Positions 1-8,134 of a stretch of 64,000 bases of DNA are shown here, one piece after another. Origin of the DNA: Bradyrhizobium commune (lineage in GTDB: Bacteria; Pseudomonadota; Alphaproteobacteria; Rhizobiales; Xanthobacteraceae). Within the stretch, counting starts at the first letter, position 1, and each line of letters begins with the position of its first letter. Location: contig NZ_CP061379.1 of the NCBI RefSeq assembly GCF_015624505.1, positions 6,014,001 to 6,078,000 of the forward strand. The letters are read 5' to 3'. The translations under genes were made by a program, and so were the position numbers. The notes below the pieces were generated by a model. The model had not been told where the DNA came from. It ran no database searches and saw nothing but the letters and a program-made list of their open reading frames with translations.

Positions 1-459
1 CTCCGCGGCATGAGTTCCCGAGCGATCGCCGCGCGACACGAACGGTGCCCCCTTGGCCTCGATCGTCTTCAGCGCGGTCGCGATGTCCTTGCCCTTCACG
101 CCGGCGGGATCGCTCTTCGGCCCGACCAGCACGAAGTCGTTGTACATGACGTCGAAGCGCTTTGTGGCAAAACCGTCGGCGACGAACTTCTCCTCCTGCG
201 GCCGCGCATGCATCAGCACGACATCGGCCTCGCCCTTCCGCGCCCCATCGAGCACCTCGTCGGCGCGGCGGGCGATCACGGTCACCTCGATGCCGGTCTT
301 GTCGTGAAAGATCGGCAGCAGGTAACGGAGCAGGCCTGAATCCTGCGTCGATGTCGTCGAGGCCAGGACGATCGCGCGCTCCTCGGCGGACGACGCCGCA
401 ACGCCCGCGACAAGGCCGCAAAGAAGCGCAAGTGAAACAGGCAATTGGCGGACGGCCAT
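1..459 (-). CDS. Tungstate/molybdate-type ABC substrate-binding protein (3' part off the left edge)
   Basis: Only the first 153 codons are in the window; the frame is open to base 1. The start is ATG at 459-457. Residues 1 to about 25 form a cleavable signal peptide (hydrophobic stretch, then AASSAEE), so the product should be periplasmic. The mature N-terminus has the TupA/WtpA-like pattern ASTTSTQDSG, which contributes oxyanion-binding Ser/Thr in that family, followed later by YNDFVLVGPKSDPAG and SRGDRSGTH. By family knowledge this captures tungstate or molybdate for an ABC importer; permease and ATPase genes would lie beyond the left edge. It is divergent from the regulator at 858, which carries a binding-protein-like ligand domain and may sense the same ligand. 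Tungstate versus molybdate cannot be decided from sequence. Confidence 0.85.
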   Translation of the reverse strand, partial: MAVRQLPVSLALLCGLVAGVAASSAEERAIVLASTTSTQDSGLLRYLLPIFHDKTGIEVTVIARRADEVLDGARKGEADVVLMHARPQEEKFVADGFATKRFDVMYNDFVLVGPKSDPAGVKGKDIATALKTIEAKGAPFVSRGDRSGTHAAE

Positions 460-857
460 GAACGGGTTCCCACTGAACAGAATGCGATCATGAAGATCGA
501 TTGCGCCGCACTCGTGACGCATCCGCCCGCGTGGCGGCAACAAAAGATAGAACACGAGCTGAGCCACTACCGGCAGCACACGTTGCCGGCGCATGGGCGA
601 TCGCGCCGCGACGGGTCGCTCGGGAAATCTCGGCAATGAATCAACCGGCACGTTGATTGCTCTCGCGAGCGCGCGGGTCGCAAGGCTCGCACCATTCGAG
701 CCTCGCAAGATCGTCAACCAAGATGAAATCGCGTGTCAGGATGTGTTGCAAAGCAACGAGATGATCGGGCATGGTTCGCGCGGACTGAAATTGAAAGTGC
801 AGAATTCCCCCTGCGTTGAACGTCAAAAAGAAGCAAGAATTTGCATAGGAATGCAGG
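460..857. promoter_or_regulatory. Divergent intergenic region with inverted repeat 639-658
   Basis: These 398 bases separate the binding-protein gene from the divergent regulator and contain no convincing coding frame. At 639-658 there is a perfect 7-base inverted repeat, AATCAAC and GTTGATT, around a 6-base spacer. It is a plausible operator for the regulator at 858, but that is inference. No clear -35/-10 pair was recognised on either strand. Confidence 0.4.
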
Positions 858-1751
858 ATGGAATTCCTGACGACGAGTGAAGCCGCCGACTATCTCCGGC
901 TCGGTGAACGAAAGCTCTACGAACTCGTCACCAACGGTGCGATCCCCTGCACCAAGGTGACCGGGAAGTGGCTGTTTCCCCGCCACGAGCTCGATCTCTG
1001 GGTGCTATCAGGACTGGCGCGTCCGGCCGGCATGCTGACCGCGGAGCCGCCGCCGGTCGTCGGCGGCAGCCAGGACGAGCTTCTCGATTGGAGCCTGCGC
1101 GAATCCGGCTCCGGCCTCGGCTCGATGAGCGAGGGCAGCGTGCGCGGGCTCGAGCGCCTGCAACGCGACGAGGTGATGGCAGTCGCGGTGCACTTCCACA
1201 GTCTCGATGCCTCCGGCAATCTCGCCTCCGACGCCAGCGTCACGGCGCTGCGGGACGCGCCGGATCTGCATGATGCGGTGTTGGTGGCGTTCGTGCGGCG
1301 CGAGCAAGGGCTCGTGCTGCCGCCGGGCAATCCGAAGCGGCTGCGCGGCCTCTCCGACGTGCTCGCGCTCGGCGCCAGGATGGCGATGCGACAGCAGGGC
1401 ACCGGCGCGCAGATGCTGCTCGACATGTTGCTCACGCGCGCGGGCGCCTCCGCGCGGGATCTGCGCCGCGTGGACCCGCCGGCCCTCACGGGGCCTGATC
1501 TCGCCGAGATCGTCCGCGCCGGACAAGCCGATTGCGGGGTCGCGACGCGCGCCGCGGCGCGCTCGGCCGGCCTCGATTTCGTGCCGCTGGTCTGGGAGAA
1601 TTTTGACCTCGCGATGCGGCAGCGCAGTTATTTCCGCCCCGCCATGCAGGCCCTGATCCGGTTCCTCAGCGAACGGCGGCTGCGGCAGCGCGCCGAGGAG
1701 CTGACCGGCTACGATCCCTCGCCGGCAGGACAGATCCGCTTCGCAGCCTGA
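858..1751 (+). CDS. HTH regulator with C-terminal PBP-like ligand domain
   Basis: 297 residues. Residues 1-55 form an excisionase/MerR-type helix-turn-helix (TSEAADYLRLGERKLYELV, then GKWLFPRHELDLWV). Residues from about 75 to 275 resemble the PBP_like domain related to molybdate-binding proteins, with SGSGLGSMSEGS and QGTGAQMLLDMLL as binding-loop-like segments and QADCGVATRAAA near the end. Proteins of this architecture usually sit beside tungstate/molybdate transport genes and are thought to sense the oxyanion. The gene is divergent from just such a binding protein at 1-459, so local control of that transporter is the simplest inference. The ATG at 858 follows an AGGA box about 8 bases upstream. 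DNA contacts and ligand are not proven. Confidence 0.8.
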   Translation: MEFLTTSEAADYLRLGERKLYELVTNGAIPCTKVTGKWLFPRHELDLWVLSGLARPAGMLTAEPPPVVGGSQDELLDWSLRESGSGLGSMSEGSVRGLERLQRDEVMAVAVHFHSLDASGNLASDASVTALRDAPDLHDAVLVAFVRREQGLVLPPGNPKRLRGLSDVLALGARMAMRQQGTGAQMLLDMLLTRAGASARDLRRVDPPALTGPDLAEIVRAGQADCGVATRAAARSAGLDFVPLVWENFDLAMRQRSYFRPAMQALIRFLSERRLRQRAEELTGYDPSPAGQIRFAA

Positions 1752-1852
1752 CATTGACGCCCGCCCCCAAATAGTTGCAAAAGAAACCAATTCAGCCGGG
1801 CATACCCGGCGGGGCAACAGCGGCCAACGCGCCGGCTCAGGGGAGGACAAGC

Positions 1853-3067
1853 GTGAATCCAACAAGATTTGGACTGCCGGTCGCGGCCGCCTTCGTGGCG
1901 GCGTTGATGTCGGGCGCCGCGATGGCGCAGATTTCCGACGATGTGGTCAAGATCGGCGTGCTCACCGACATGAACGGCCCGGCCTCCGCGCCGACCGGCC
2001 AGGGCTCGGTCACGGCAGCGCAGATGGCGATCGACGATTTCGGCGGCACGGTGCTCGGCAAGCCGATCAGCATCGTGATCGGCGACCACCAATTGAAGGC
2101 AGACGTCGGCGGCGGCATCGCGCGGCGCTGGTACGACGTCGACCAGGTCGACCTTATCGTCGACGTGCCGGTCTCGGCCGTTGGCCTCGCGGTGCAGAAC
2201 ATCGCGAATGAGAAGAAGCGGCTGTTCATCACCCACTCCACCGGGACCGCCGACTTCCACGGAAAATTCTGCTCGCCCTACGCGATCCAGTGGGTGTTCG
2301 ACACCCGCGCGCTCGCGGTCGGCACCGCGGATGCGGTGGTCAAGCGCGGCGGCGACAGCTGGTTCTTCATCACCGACGATTACGCCTTCGGTCACTCCCT
2401 CGAACGCGACGCCTCCAGCGTCGTGACCGCCAATGGCGGCAAGGTGCTGGGCTCGGTGAAGCCGCCGCTGGCAACGCCCGACCTGTCCTCCTTCCTGCTC
2501 CAGGCGCAGGCGTCAAAAGCCAAGATCATCGGCATTGCCGCTGGCCCACCGAACAACATGAACGAGATCAAGACCGCCGCCGAGTTCGGCGTGCTCAAGG
2601 GCGGCCAACAGATGGCGGCGCTGCTCGCGCTGATCACCGACATCCATGGCATCGGCCTGCACGCGGCACAGGGCCTGTTGCTGACGACGTCGTTCTACTG
2701 GGACATGGACGACAAGACCCGCGAATGGTCGAAGCGCTATTTCGCCAAGATGAACAAGATGCCGTCGATGTGGCAGGCCGGCGTCTATTCCAGCGTGATG
2801 CACTATCTCAACGCCATCAAGGAAGCCGGCACCGATGATCCGCTCAAGGTCGCGGCGAAGATGCGCGAGAAGCCGATCGAGGATTTCTTCGCCCGCAACG
2901 GCAGACTGCGCGAAGACAATCTGATGGTGCACGACCTCTGGCTGGTGCAGGTGAAGACCCCGGAGGAAAGCAAATATCCGTGGGACTATTACAAGATCCT
3001 TACCACGATCTCGGGCGAGAAGGCGTTCGGTCCGCCGGACCCGGCATGTACGATGGTGAAGAAGTAA
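1853..3067 (+). CDS. Periplasmic ABC substrate-binding protein, Liv/amide type (orphan)
   Basis: I chose GTG at 1853 because GGGAGG lies 7 bases upstream and translation then opens directly with a signal peptide (about 26 residues ending GAAMAQ); an ATG at 1775 is possible but adds a non-signal leader. The 404-residue product has the type I periplasmic binding fold of the Leu/Ile/Val and amide-binding family (VKIGVLTDMNGP, GKPISIVIGDHQ, FFITDDYAFGHSLERD, AGVYSSVMHYLNAIKEAG). It should bind an amino acid or aromatic/organic acid in the periplasm. No permease or ATPase is adjacent; the next two genes are binding proteins of other transporter families. Its partner transporter must therefore be elsewhere, or it may serve a different role. 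Substrate unknown. Confidence 0.88.
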   Translation: MNPTRFGLPVAAAFVAALMSGAAMAQISDDVVKIGVLTDMNGPASAPTGQGSVTAAQMAIDDFGGTVLGKPISIVIGDHQLKADVGGGIARRWYDVDQVDLIVDVPVSAVGLAVQNIANEKKRLFITHSTGTADFHGKFCSPYAIQWVFDTRALAVGTADAVVKRGGDSWFFITDDYAFGHSLERDASSVVTANGGKVLGSVKPPLATPDLSSFLLQAQASKAKIIGIAAGPPNNMNEIKTAAEFGVLKGGQQMAALLALITDIHGIGLHAAQGLLLTTSFYWDMDDKTREWSKRYFAKMNKMPSMWQAGVYSSVMHYLNAIKEAGTDDPLKVAAKMREKPIEDFFARNGRLREDNLMVHDLWLVQVKTPEESKYPWDYYKILTTISGEKAFGPPDPACTMVKK

Positions 3068-3138
3068 GATTGGCGAGTGGCGAACAGGGAGTGGCGAATG
3101 GGGGAAGACTCCATTCGCTATTCGCCACTCACCACTCG
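3068..3138. terminator. Repeat-rich convergent spacer, probable bidirectional terminator
   Basis: The whole gap between two convergent genes is built from AGTGGCGAATGG-like units: GAGTGGCGAA at 3075-3084, AGTGGCGAATGG at 3090-3101, then the inverted forms CCATTCGC at 3111-3118 and TATTCGCCACTC at 3119-3130. They can fold into a long hairpin readable from either side. There is no T-run, so it may instead be a dispersed palindromic repeat that ended up between convergent stops. Confidence 0.45.
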
Positions 3139-4104
3139 CTATTTCACCACCCCGATCTCGCGAAAATATTTCATCACGCCCGGATGAATCAGCTCCGGCT
3201 TCGGCGCGGCCGCGACCGTGTTCGCGGCGGTGGTCTCGCAGGCCTGCGCGAGCTTCTTGCAGAACGCCGCTTCAGTGCTGTGTAGCGTCTTCGCCAGCCG
3301 ATAGGCGACATCGTCGGGCAGGTCCTCGCGGGTCAGCACAAAACTCCAGGAGCCGAGCGAGGCGATCGGCTCGGACTGTTTTGGATAGGAGCCGGCCGGC
3401 ACGGTGAGCGGCTTGAGGAACGCGTGCTTGGCGCGGATGCGCGCGATCTCGTCTGCGCTCGGCGCGATGAAGCGCGCGCCGGACGCGCTCGAGGCGACCG
3501 CCGCGAAACCGGGCCAGCCGATGCCGGCGCCCCACAGCGCTGCGACGCGTCCGTCCTCGACCATCGCGGGGCCGTCGCCGGCGCGGTCGAGATAGACCGC
3601 CTTGAAATCTTCGTCCTGCTTCAGGCCAAGGCCGTCGAGCACATAGCGCGCCAGGATCGGCAGGCCCGAGCCCTTGGCGCCGAACGCGACGGGCTGGCCG
3701 ACGAGATCATGGATGGTCTTGTAGGGACTGTCCGCGCGCACCACGAACATGCCGGGGTTGGAATAGATCGCAGTGAGGATCTTGAGCCGCACGGGCGTGC
3801 GGCCGATGCCGGCGAAAGCCTCGTAAGCCGGCTCGCCCGCGACCAGCGCGAGATCGAGCTCGCCCTTCTCCAGCAGCGGAATGTTCTCGTTGCTGCCCTT
3901 GGTGTTGCGCGGGACGATGGTGAGCGTGCTGTCTGCCGCGTTCATCACCTCCGCAAAGGCGTTGCCATAGAGCGGAAAGCCGCCGCCGGGCGTCGCAGTA
4001 CCGAGGCTGATCGTTGTGGATGGAATGGGCTTGTCTCCGGTTTGAGCGGCGGCAGGGCCAGCGAGCAGCACTGCTGCGAGAGGAATGATCGAGGCAAGTT
4101 TCAT
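3139..4104 (-). CDS. TAXI-family TRAP transporter solute-binding protein (orphan)
   Basis: 321 residues with a signal peptide of about 20 residues (LLAGPAAAQ). The mature protein has the TAXI signature region ISLGTATPGGGFPLYGNAF, followed by RNTKGSNENIPLLEKGELDLALV, which matches the ligand-binding part of TAXI proteins. In TRAP transporters this protein delivers an organic acid to a DctM-type membrane pair driven by an ion gradient. No TRAP membrane gene is next to it, although many TAXI proteins work with fused DctQM proteins encoded elsewhere. The gene converges with the Liv-type binding protein at 1853 and is divergent from the TTT binding protein at 4212. Four cysteines are absent or unpaired except FCKKLAQACE near the C-terminus, which could form a disulfide. 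Confidence 0.87.
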   Translation of the reverse strand: MKLASIIPLAAVLLAGPAAAQTGDKPIPSTTISLGTATPGGGFPLYGNAFAEVMNAADSTLTIVPRNTKGSNENIPLLEKGELDLALVAGEPAYEAFAGIGRTPVRLKILTAIYSNPGMFVVRADSPYKTIHDLVGQPVAFGAKGSGLPILARYVLDGLGLKQDEDFKAVYLDRAGDGPAMVEDGRVAALWGAGIGWPGFAAVASSASGARFIAPSADEIARIRAKHAFLKPLTVPAGSYPKQSEPIASLGSWSFVLTREDLPDDVAYRLAKTLHSTEAAFCKKLAQACETTAANTVAAAPKPELIHPGVMKYFREIGVVK

Positions 4105-4211
4105 GGTCGGTCCCGGCCGGTCTGCGTCAACATCGACTTGAGACGATGTAGGCAGGAGGCGATTTTTATGGAAGCATGGGCGTCAACGACAATAGAACAA
4201 TGGGAGGCGTC

Positions 4212-5189
4212 ATGTTGCGAATTTTGCGTAACAGTGTTTTCGGGCTCGCGATCATCTCAGGCCTGTTCAGCGCCGCACCTCCCGCCTCCGCCGCCGACTA
4301 CCCCAACCGCCCCGTGCACTGGATGATCGGCTTTGCCGCCGGCGGCCCGGTCGACATCGTCGCCCGCATCATGGCGCAATGGCTGTCGGACCGTCTCGGC
4401 CAGCAGTTCATCGTCGAGAACCGCGCCGGCTCCGGCGGCAACATCGCGGCCGCGGCTGCGATCAACGCACCGGCCGACGGCTACACGCTGCTGTTCGTCG
4501 CGCCCAACAACGCGATCTCGACCTCGCTCTACAAGAAGCTGCCGTTCGACTTCCTGCGCGACACCGTGCCGGTCGCCAGCATCATGCAGCTCACCAACAT
4601 GCTGGTCGTCTCCAACGCGATGCCGGTGAAGACGGTCCAGGAGTTCATCGACTATTGCAAGGCCAACCCGGGCAAGATCTCGTTCGCCTCGTCCGGCAAC
4701 GGCACCTCGGTGCACATGTCGGCCGAGCTGTTCAAGGCGATGACAAAGTGCGACATGATCCACGTGCCCTATCGCGGCTCGGCGCTCGCCTTCCCCGACA
4801 TCATCTCCAACAAGGTTCAGCTGATCTTCGACAATCTGCCGTCGGCGCTGGAGCAGTCGCGCGGCGGCAGCGTCCGCGCGCTCGGCGTCACCTCGCCGCA
4901 GCGCTGGCCCGGCGTGCCCGACGTGCCCGCGATCGCCGAGACCGTGCCGGGCTTCGAGTCGGTCGGCTTCTACGGCATCTCCGCGCCGAAGGGCACACCG
5001 GGCGAGATCGTCGATCTCCTCAACAAGGCCGTGAACGAGGCGCTGAAGGACCCGAAGCTGGTGGCACGCCTCGCCGAGACCGGCGGCATCCCCAAGCCGA
5101 TGACGCCGGCCGAGTTCGGCAAGCTGGTCACCGATGAGACCGAGAAGTGGCGCAAGGTGGTGGAGTTCGCCGGGGTGTCGGTCGACTAG
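4212..5189 (+). CDS. Tripartite tricarboxylate transporter (Bug/TctC) substrate-binding protein
   Basis: 325 residues from ATG 4212, preceded by GGGAGG with a 4-base spacer; ATG 4200 or 4176 are in frame but lie in or before that box. The signal peptide ends PASAADYPNRPV. Typical Bug features follow: VHWMIGFAAGGPVDIVAR, QFIVENRAGSGGNIAA, ADGYTLLF, and HVPYRGSALAFPDIISNKVQLIFDN. In this family such proteins bind a carboxylate and hand it to TctAB. No tctAB genes are adjacent, which is usual for the expanded Bug families. One oddity is the motif GGPVDIVAR where most members have GGxxDxxAR; the key Asp is kept. Substrate cannot be assigned. Confidence 0.9.
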   Translation: MLRILRNSVFGLAIISGLFSAAPPASAADYPNRPVHWMIGFAAGGPVDIVARIMAQWLSDRLGQQFIVENRAGSGGNIAAAAAINAPADGYTLLFVAPNNAISTSLYKKLPFDFLRDTVPVASIMQLTNMLVVSNAMPVKTVQEFIDYCKANPGKISFASSGNGTSVHMSAELFKAMTKCDMIHVPYRGSALAFPDIISNKVQLIFDNLPSALEQSRGGSVRALGVTSPQRWPGVPDVPAIAETVPGFESVGFYGISAPKGTPGEIVDLLNKAVNEALKDPKLVARLAETGGIPKPMTPAEFGKLVTDETEKWRKVVEFAGVSVD

Positions 5190-5533
5190 CGGCGCCGAAG
5201 CCGCGAGTTCGCATCTCGCCAACACGGCATTGAGGGGCCGGAAGGCCTCGTTCAATCAAAAAGTTCGAAAACAACCCCATGCACAGTAGAAAGATCGAGC
5301 AATTACAATTTGTTACGAAAAAGGCGGCAGTGAGCCCGCCCGAGGCGGTTTGACTTGTCGGGCAAAACAGGACTATAAGGGCATCATCGGAAATTTCGGT
5401 AATTCGAAAGTACCGGCCGTGCGGCCCCGGCCTCTCCGCCTCGCCAGAGCCGGCATTGCACCCCCGCCGCCATCCCTGTAAACGAACCGCGCACCGTTGC
5501 CGGCCGCGCGCTTCGCGCCGCCGTCTCGCGGCG
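5190..5533. promoter_or_regulatory. Intergenic region with probable tRNA promoter (5350-5379)
   Basis: No coding frame is credible here. TTGACT at 5350-5355 and TATAAG at 5374-5379, with an 18-base spacer and a G-rich start region just after, form a good sigma-70-type promoter pointing at the tRNA. The transcript would carry a leader of about 150 bases before the tRNA. The GC-rich discriminator is typical of stable RNA promoters under stringent control (inference). Confidence 0.55.
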
Positions 5534-5609
5534 GGGCCTGTAGCTCAATGGTTAGAGCCGGCCGCTCATAACGGTCTGGTTGCAGGTTCGAGTCCTGCCG
5601 GGCCCACCA
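5534..5609 (+). tRNA. tRNA with CAU anticodon, most likely tRNA-Ile2 (lysidine-modified)
   Basis: The 76-base sequence folds fully: acceptor GGGCCTG with CGGGCCC, D arm GCTC/GAGC, anticodon stem GGCCG/CGGTC with loop CTCATAA, T arm GCAGG/CCTGC around TTCGAGT, and an encoded CCA end at 5607-5609. The anticodon is CAT. It is not initiator tRNA: the first pair is G-C rather than an unpaired C-A, and the anticodon stem lacks the three G-C run. The body (AATGGTTAGAGC, then TGGTT in the variable loop) resembles bacterial tRNA-Ile2, whose C34 is converted to lysidine by TilS. An elongator tRNA-Met cannot be fully excluded. Confidence 0.9.
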
Positions 5610-6034
5610 TTAATTCCGATATTCAGAATTTGCAGATTATGCCAGCTAGCTCAATAGTTTGCAGCACTATACCTCGGTTCGGTGAGCAATTTTCTCAGTA
5701 GGATTTTTTCGTTTGTTTTTCAATGGGCCAAAATTTGACCCCGACAGGACTCGAACTCATCTTATGAAAGAAGCTCGATTCTGCATTTTTTGAACGCTGC
5801 CGTTAAAACCTGATCTTCTTCTTGCGCCCATTTATCTCGACGGTGCGTTCTAGGTCTTTAGGCGAAAGGCGTCCGCCAACAGAGTTTATTGAGCGGGATT
5901 TCTGAACCATTAAGAACAACACAAAGCGTAGCAAGTGTGCGCGTCCTCCAACCGATAGCTCAACAATTTAGGCCGCGGCCCTCGTCGCCGGCGCCGCCTC
6001 CAGTTACTGCCGCGGACGTTCACGCCATACAGCA
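5610..6034. other. AT-richer scar downstream of the tRNA, with an inverted tRNA 3' fragment
   Basis: This stretch is clearly less GC-rich than its flanks. At 5736-5756 the minus strand reads GTTCGAGTCCTGTCGGGGTCA, which matches 18 of 21 bases of the 3' part of the tRNA just upstream, in opposite orientation; the 5' half of a T stem is missing, so it is not a tRNA. Such fragments are usually left by integration or recombination at tRNA genes. No integrase gene is present. Confidence 0.5.
5803..5910 (-). CDS. Possible 35-residue basic small protein
   Basis: A short frame in the AT-richer scar begins with ATG at 5910-5908 and ends with TAA at 5805-5803. The product has a protein-like composition (SVGGRLSPKDLERTVEING, then RKKKIRF at the end) and differs from the arginine/alanine-rich nonsense of neighbouring shadow frames. 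No ribosome binding site is seen. It may be the tail of a larger deleted gene. Function unknown. Confidence 0.25.
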   Translation of the reverse strand: MVQKSRSINSVGGRLSPKDLERTVEINGRKKKIRF

Positions 6035-6661
6035 TCAACGTTGTGGATTTCCACGCCGCGACAGGAGCACCAAGTCGGCCGCTTCCTCGGCATCCTCGAG
6101 AAGCGTCTTGCGCGGTGTGCCTATCAACGCACGCATGGTAAGGCCCCGAGCAAAATCCGTGACTTGGATCGCACGTTCGGCCGCAGGAAAATCAGACGGA
6201 ATTTCCCCGGCAGTGATCGCGTCCCGGAAACGACCTTCCACTAGTGCCGCGCCGCCCGCGGCCGCCTTTTGCAGGAATTTCCGGACCTCATCATCATCCA
6301 CGAGCGGCGCGACACAAATCAGAAGGCAACCCCGGGCAGATCCCTTCTCGGTCGCGCTTTCCACGGCGTAATGCAGAAAAGCCCCGATCGAGTCGCGGAG
6401 ACTCTGTGGCGAGAGGAGCGCATTTGCAGCGCGAGCGCCTTTCGCCTCGGCATACGACTTGAGGACGCGCAGGAATATTGCCCGCTTGTCCCCAAAGACT
6501 GCATACAGGCTCGGTCGTCCTACACCCATCCCGGCGACCAGATCGTCAATCGTCACACCGTCGTAGCCCTTCGACCAGAATACCTGCGTGGCCTTTTTGA
6601 GAGCGTCGCTCTCGTCAAAGGTGCGTGGGCGTCCCCGTGGCTTGGCAGTATTTTGAAACAT
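6035..6661 (-). CDS. TetR/AcrR family repressor
   Basis: 208 residues. Residues about 12-60 form the TetR DNA-binding domain: RPRTFDESDALKKATQVFWSKGYDGVTI, then VGRPSLYAVFGDKRAIF. The C-terminal part (from about residue 80) is the ligand and dimer domain, with AFLHYAVESATEKGSARGCLL similar to regulators of the TetR_C_16/YxaF kind. The gene is divergent from the SDR oxidoreductase at 6787 across 125 bases containing inverted repeats, so it very likely represses itself and that gene until a small molecule is bound. Codon use is somewhat less GC-biased than in the core genes around it, in line with an acquired pair. Confidence 0.9.
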   Translation of the reverse strand: MFQNTAKPRGRPRTFDESDALKKATQVFWSKGYDGVTIDDLVAGMGVGRPSLYAVFGDKRAIFLRVLKSYAEAKGARAANALLSPQSLRDSIGAFLHYAVESATEKGSARGCLLICVAPLVDDDEVRKFLQKAAAGGAALVEGRFRDAITAGEIPSDFPAAERAIQVTDFARGLTMRALIGTPRKTLLEDAEEAADLVLLSRRGNPQR

Positions 6662-6786
6662 TCAGTTCAAAACTCCTTGACTGAGACCAATTCGCTTTGC
6701 AATATCTAACTGAACAGTTCGAAAATAACAAGGCGGCTCCTACATCACGGGGCTCTTTCGAGCTTCATCTTCACCACGGAGACGCT
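6662..6786. promoter_or_regulatory. TetR/SDR divergent promoter with operator candidate at 6708-6719
   Basis: The palindrome AACTGAACAGTT at 6708-6719 (5-base arms, 2-base centre) is the best operator candidate. A related half-site pair, TCAGT at 6662-6666 and ACTGA at 6680-6684, lies on the repressor side. TTGACT at 6677-6682 could be a -35 box for the rightward gene, with a weak AT-rich -10 near 6701. The AT content is high for this genome. The assignment to the adjacent TetR protein is inferred from position. Confidence 0.45.
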
Positions 6787-7734
6787 ATGAAACATTCGTT
6801 CGCGCTCGTCACCGGCACCACGTCCGGGCTCGGTTACGCGGCAGCCGGCTTGCTCGCCACTAAGGGCTATAAACAGGTCATCGTCACCGGACGCAGGCTG
6901 AGCGCGGTCCAGGAAACGGCTGCTCAACTCGCGGCTGAGACCAAGAAGAAAATCTTCACGCCGCTGGAGCTGGATCTAGACTCGCCGTCTAGCGTTGCGT
7001 CGGCCCTCGCAGAGTTGGTCAAGCAGGGGCAGCCGATCGATTTCCTGCTGCTTAATGCGGGGATGGTCCCCGGTAAGAAGCGCGTGATCACTGCGGCGGG
7101 CATCGAGGCTTCTCAGGCGCCGTTGATCGGCCATCATCAACTGACTGTCGGCTTGCTCCGCAACAATCTGCTGAGCTCCGACGCGCGGATCGTTATTGCC
7201 GGCGCGGAGCCTGCCCGAGGAGGTGTGCCCATGTTCAAGTACACCGAGCTGGAAGCCTTTGCGGCAAAATACCACCAAGGCGACCGCACCGCTGCTGTGG
7301 AAGCCCTCCTGCGCAACGGGCCGAACGTGAAGTACACGGCCAACAATGCGTATGCCGACGCGAAGCTCATTGTCGCTTGGTGGACCGCGGCGCTAGCGCG
7401 CCGGCTACCCTCCGGCATGGCCGTGTATGCTGTCTCGCCCGGTGCATCGAACGCCACCAACGTCGCGCGAAACGCGGGCCCGGCGTTGAAGTATCTGATG
7501 ATCCCAATCGTAAACCTCATTCCCGGCATGAATCAGAAGCCGGAGACGGCGGCCAGCCGATACCTCCAGGCGTCGGAGTTCGGAACCGACGTCTCAGGGC
7601 AATTCTTCGCTTCGGCTGCGGGGAAGTTCTCAGGCCCGATGGAGGTGCAGCGCCAACCACACCTCCACGACCGCGCCAGTCAGGAAGCCGCATGGAAGGC
7701 CGTCGCCAAGGTCTCCGGGCTTGATTTCAAATGA
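6787..7734 (+). CDS. Short-chain dehydrogenase/reductase
   Basis: 315 residues from ATG 6787, preceded by a GGAG box; the frame is open further upstream but that part overlaps the operator region. The Rossmann start is clear at residues 5-20 (FALVTGTTSGLGYAA, a TGxxxGxG motif), with LLLNAGMV near residue 90 as the NNAG-equivalent. The usual YxxxK catalytic pair is probably NAYADAKLIVAWW (Tyr and Lys four apart), with an SDR-like VSPGASNATN after it. It should reduce or oxidise a small hydroxyl or carbonyl compound with NAD(P). The divergent TetR gene suggests induction by a xenobiotic or metabolite. The substrate is not identifiable. Confidence 0.88.
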   Translation: MKHSFALVTGTTSGLGYAAAGLLATKGYKQVIVTGRRLSAVQETAAQLAAETKKKIFTPLELDLDSPSSVASALAELVKQGQPIDFLLLNAGMVPGKKRVITAAGIEASQAPLIGHHQLTVGLLRNNLLSSDARIVIAGAEPARGGVPMFKYTELEAFAAKYHQGDRTAAVEALLRNGPNVKYTANNAYADAKLIVAWWTAALARRLPSGMAVYAVSPGASNATNVARNAGPALKYLMIPIVNLIPGMNQKPETAASRYLQASEFGTDVSGQFFASAAGKFSGPMEVQRQPHLHDRASQEAAWKAVAKVSGLDFK

Positions 7735-7981
7735 CAGACTCAGGGAACTAAATGGTCAAAGAGCAGGGAAAGCTTCGTCGCGCGCTCACGATGGGTCTAC
7801 GCCTGGTTGCAAGCTATGGAACACACGAGCTTTGACTACGCTGTCGATCGCATCGAACGCTTGGAACGGGAGGTGGGACAATTGAAGGAGGAATTGCGCC
7901 AAAGCCGCAATACGGGGCCCGTCGATGCTCGCAAGGGAAGCGCCGCTGGGCTCGAACATTGACGAACCGAAAGGAAACAAA
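7735..7981. other. Decayed stretch with a 48-codon coiled-coil frame (7816-7962)
   Basis: Between the SDR gene and the broken SDR lies a short plus-strand frame from ATG 7816 to TGA 7962. Its product includes [19 protein letters not shown], a perfect heptad-like coiled coil. The frame stays open and protein-like upstream of the ATG (SRWVYAWLQA), so it is probably the tail of a once longer gene rather than an independent small protein. No function can be given. Confidence 0.3.
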
Positions 7982-8134
7982 ATGTCACTATTGAAAAACA
8001 AGATCGCCGTCATCACCGGAGGCAGCAGCGGCATCGGCCTCGCGACCGCCAAGAGGTTCGTTGAAGAGGGCGCCTATGTATTCATCGCTGGTCGCCGGCA
8101 GGCCGAGCTCGATAGGCCGTCGCAGAGATCGGGC
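7982..8134 (+). pseudogene. Truncated, frameshifted SDR oxidoreductase
   Basis: An ATG at 7982 with a good AAGGA site opens a standard SDR N-terminus ([20 protein letters not shown], then [13 protein letters not shown]). Just after the codons for AELD, near 8112, one base appears to be missing: reading on in the shifted frame gives AVAEIG, the usual family continuation, whereas the actual frame gives RPSQRSG. At 8135 homology ends abruptly at the left arm of an inverted-repeat element. Only about 45 of roughly 245 codons remain, so the gene cannot make an active enzyme. Confidence 0.75.

Noticed and set aside
5456..5701. An 81-residue plus-strand frame running through the tRNA, with AQWLEPAAHNGLVAGSSPAGP
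   Set aside because: This is the translation of the tRNA itself, a familiar false gene.
6697..6786. 30-residue N-terminal extension of the SDR gene
   Set aside because: It overlaps the probable TetR operator region; family proteins start at the Met of 6787, with GGAG upstream.
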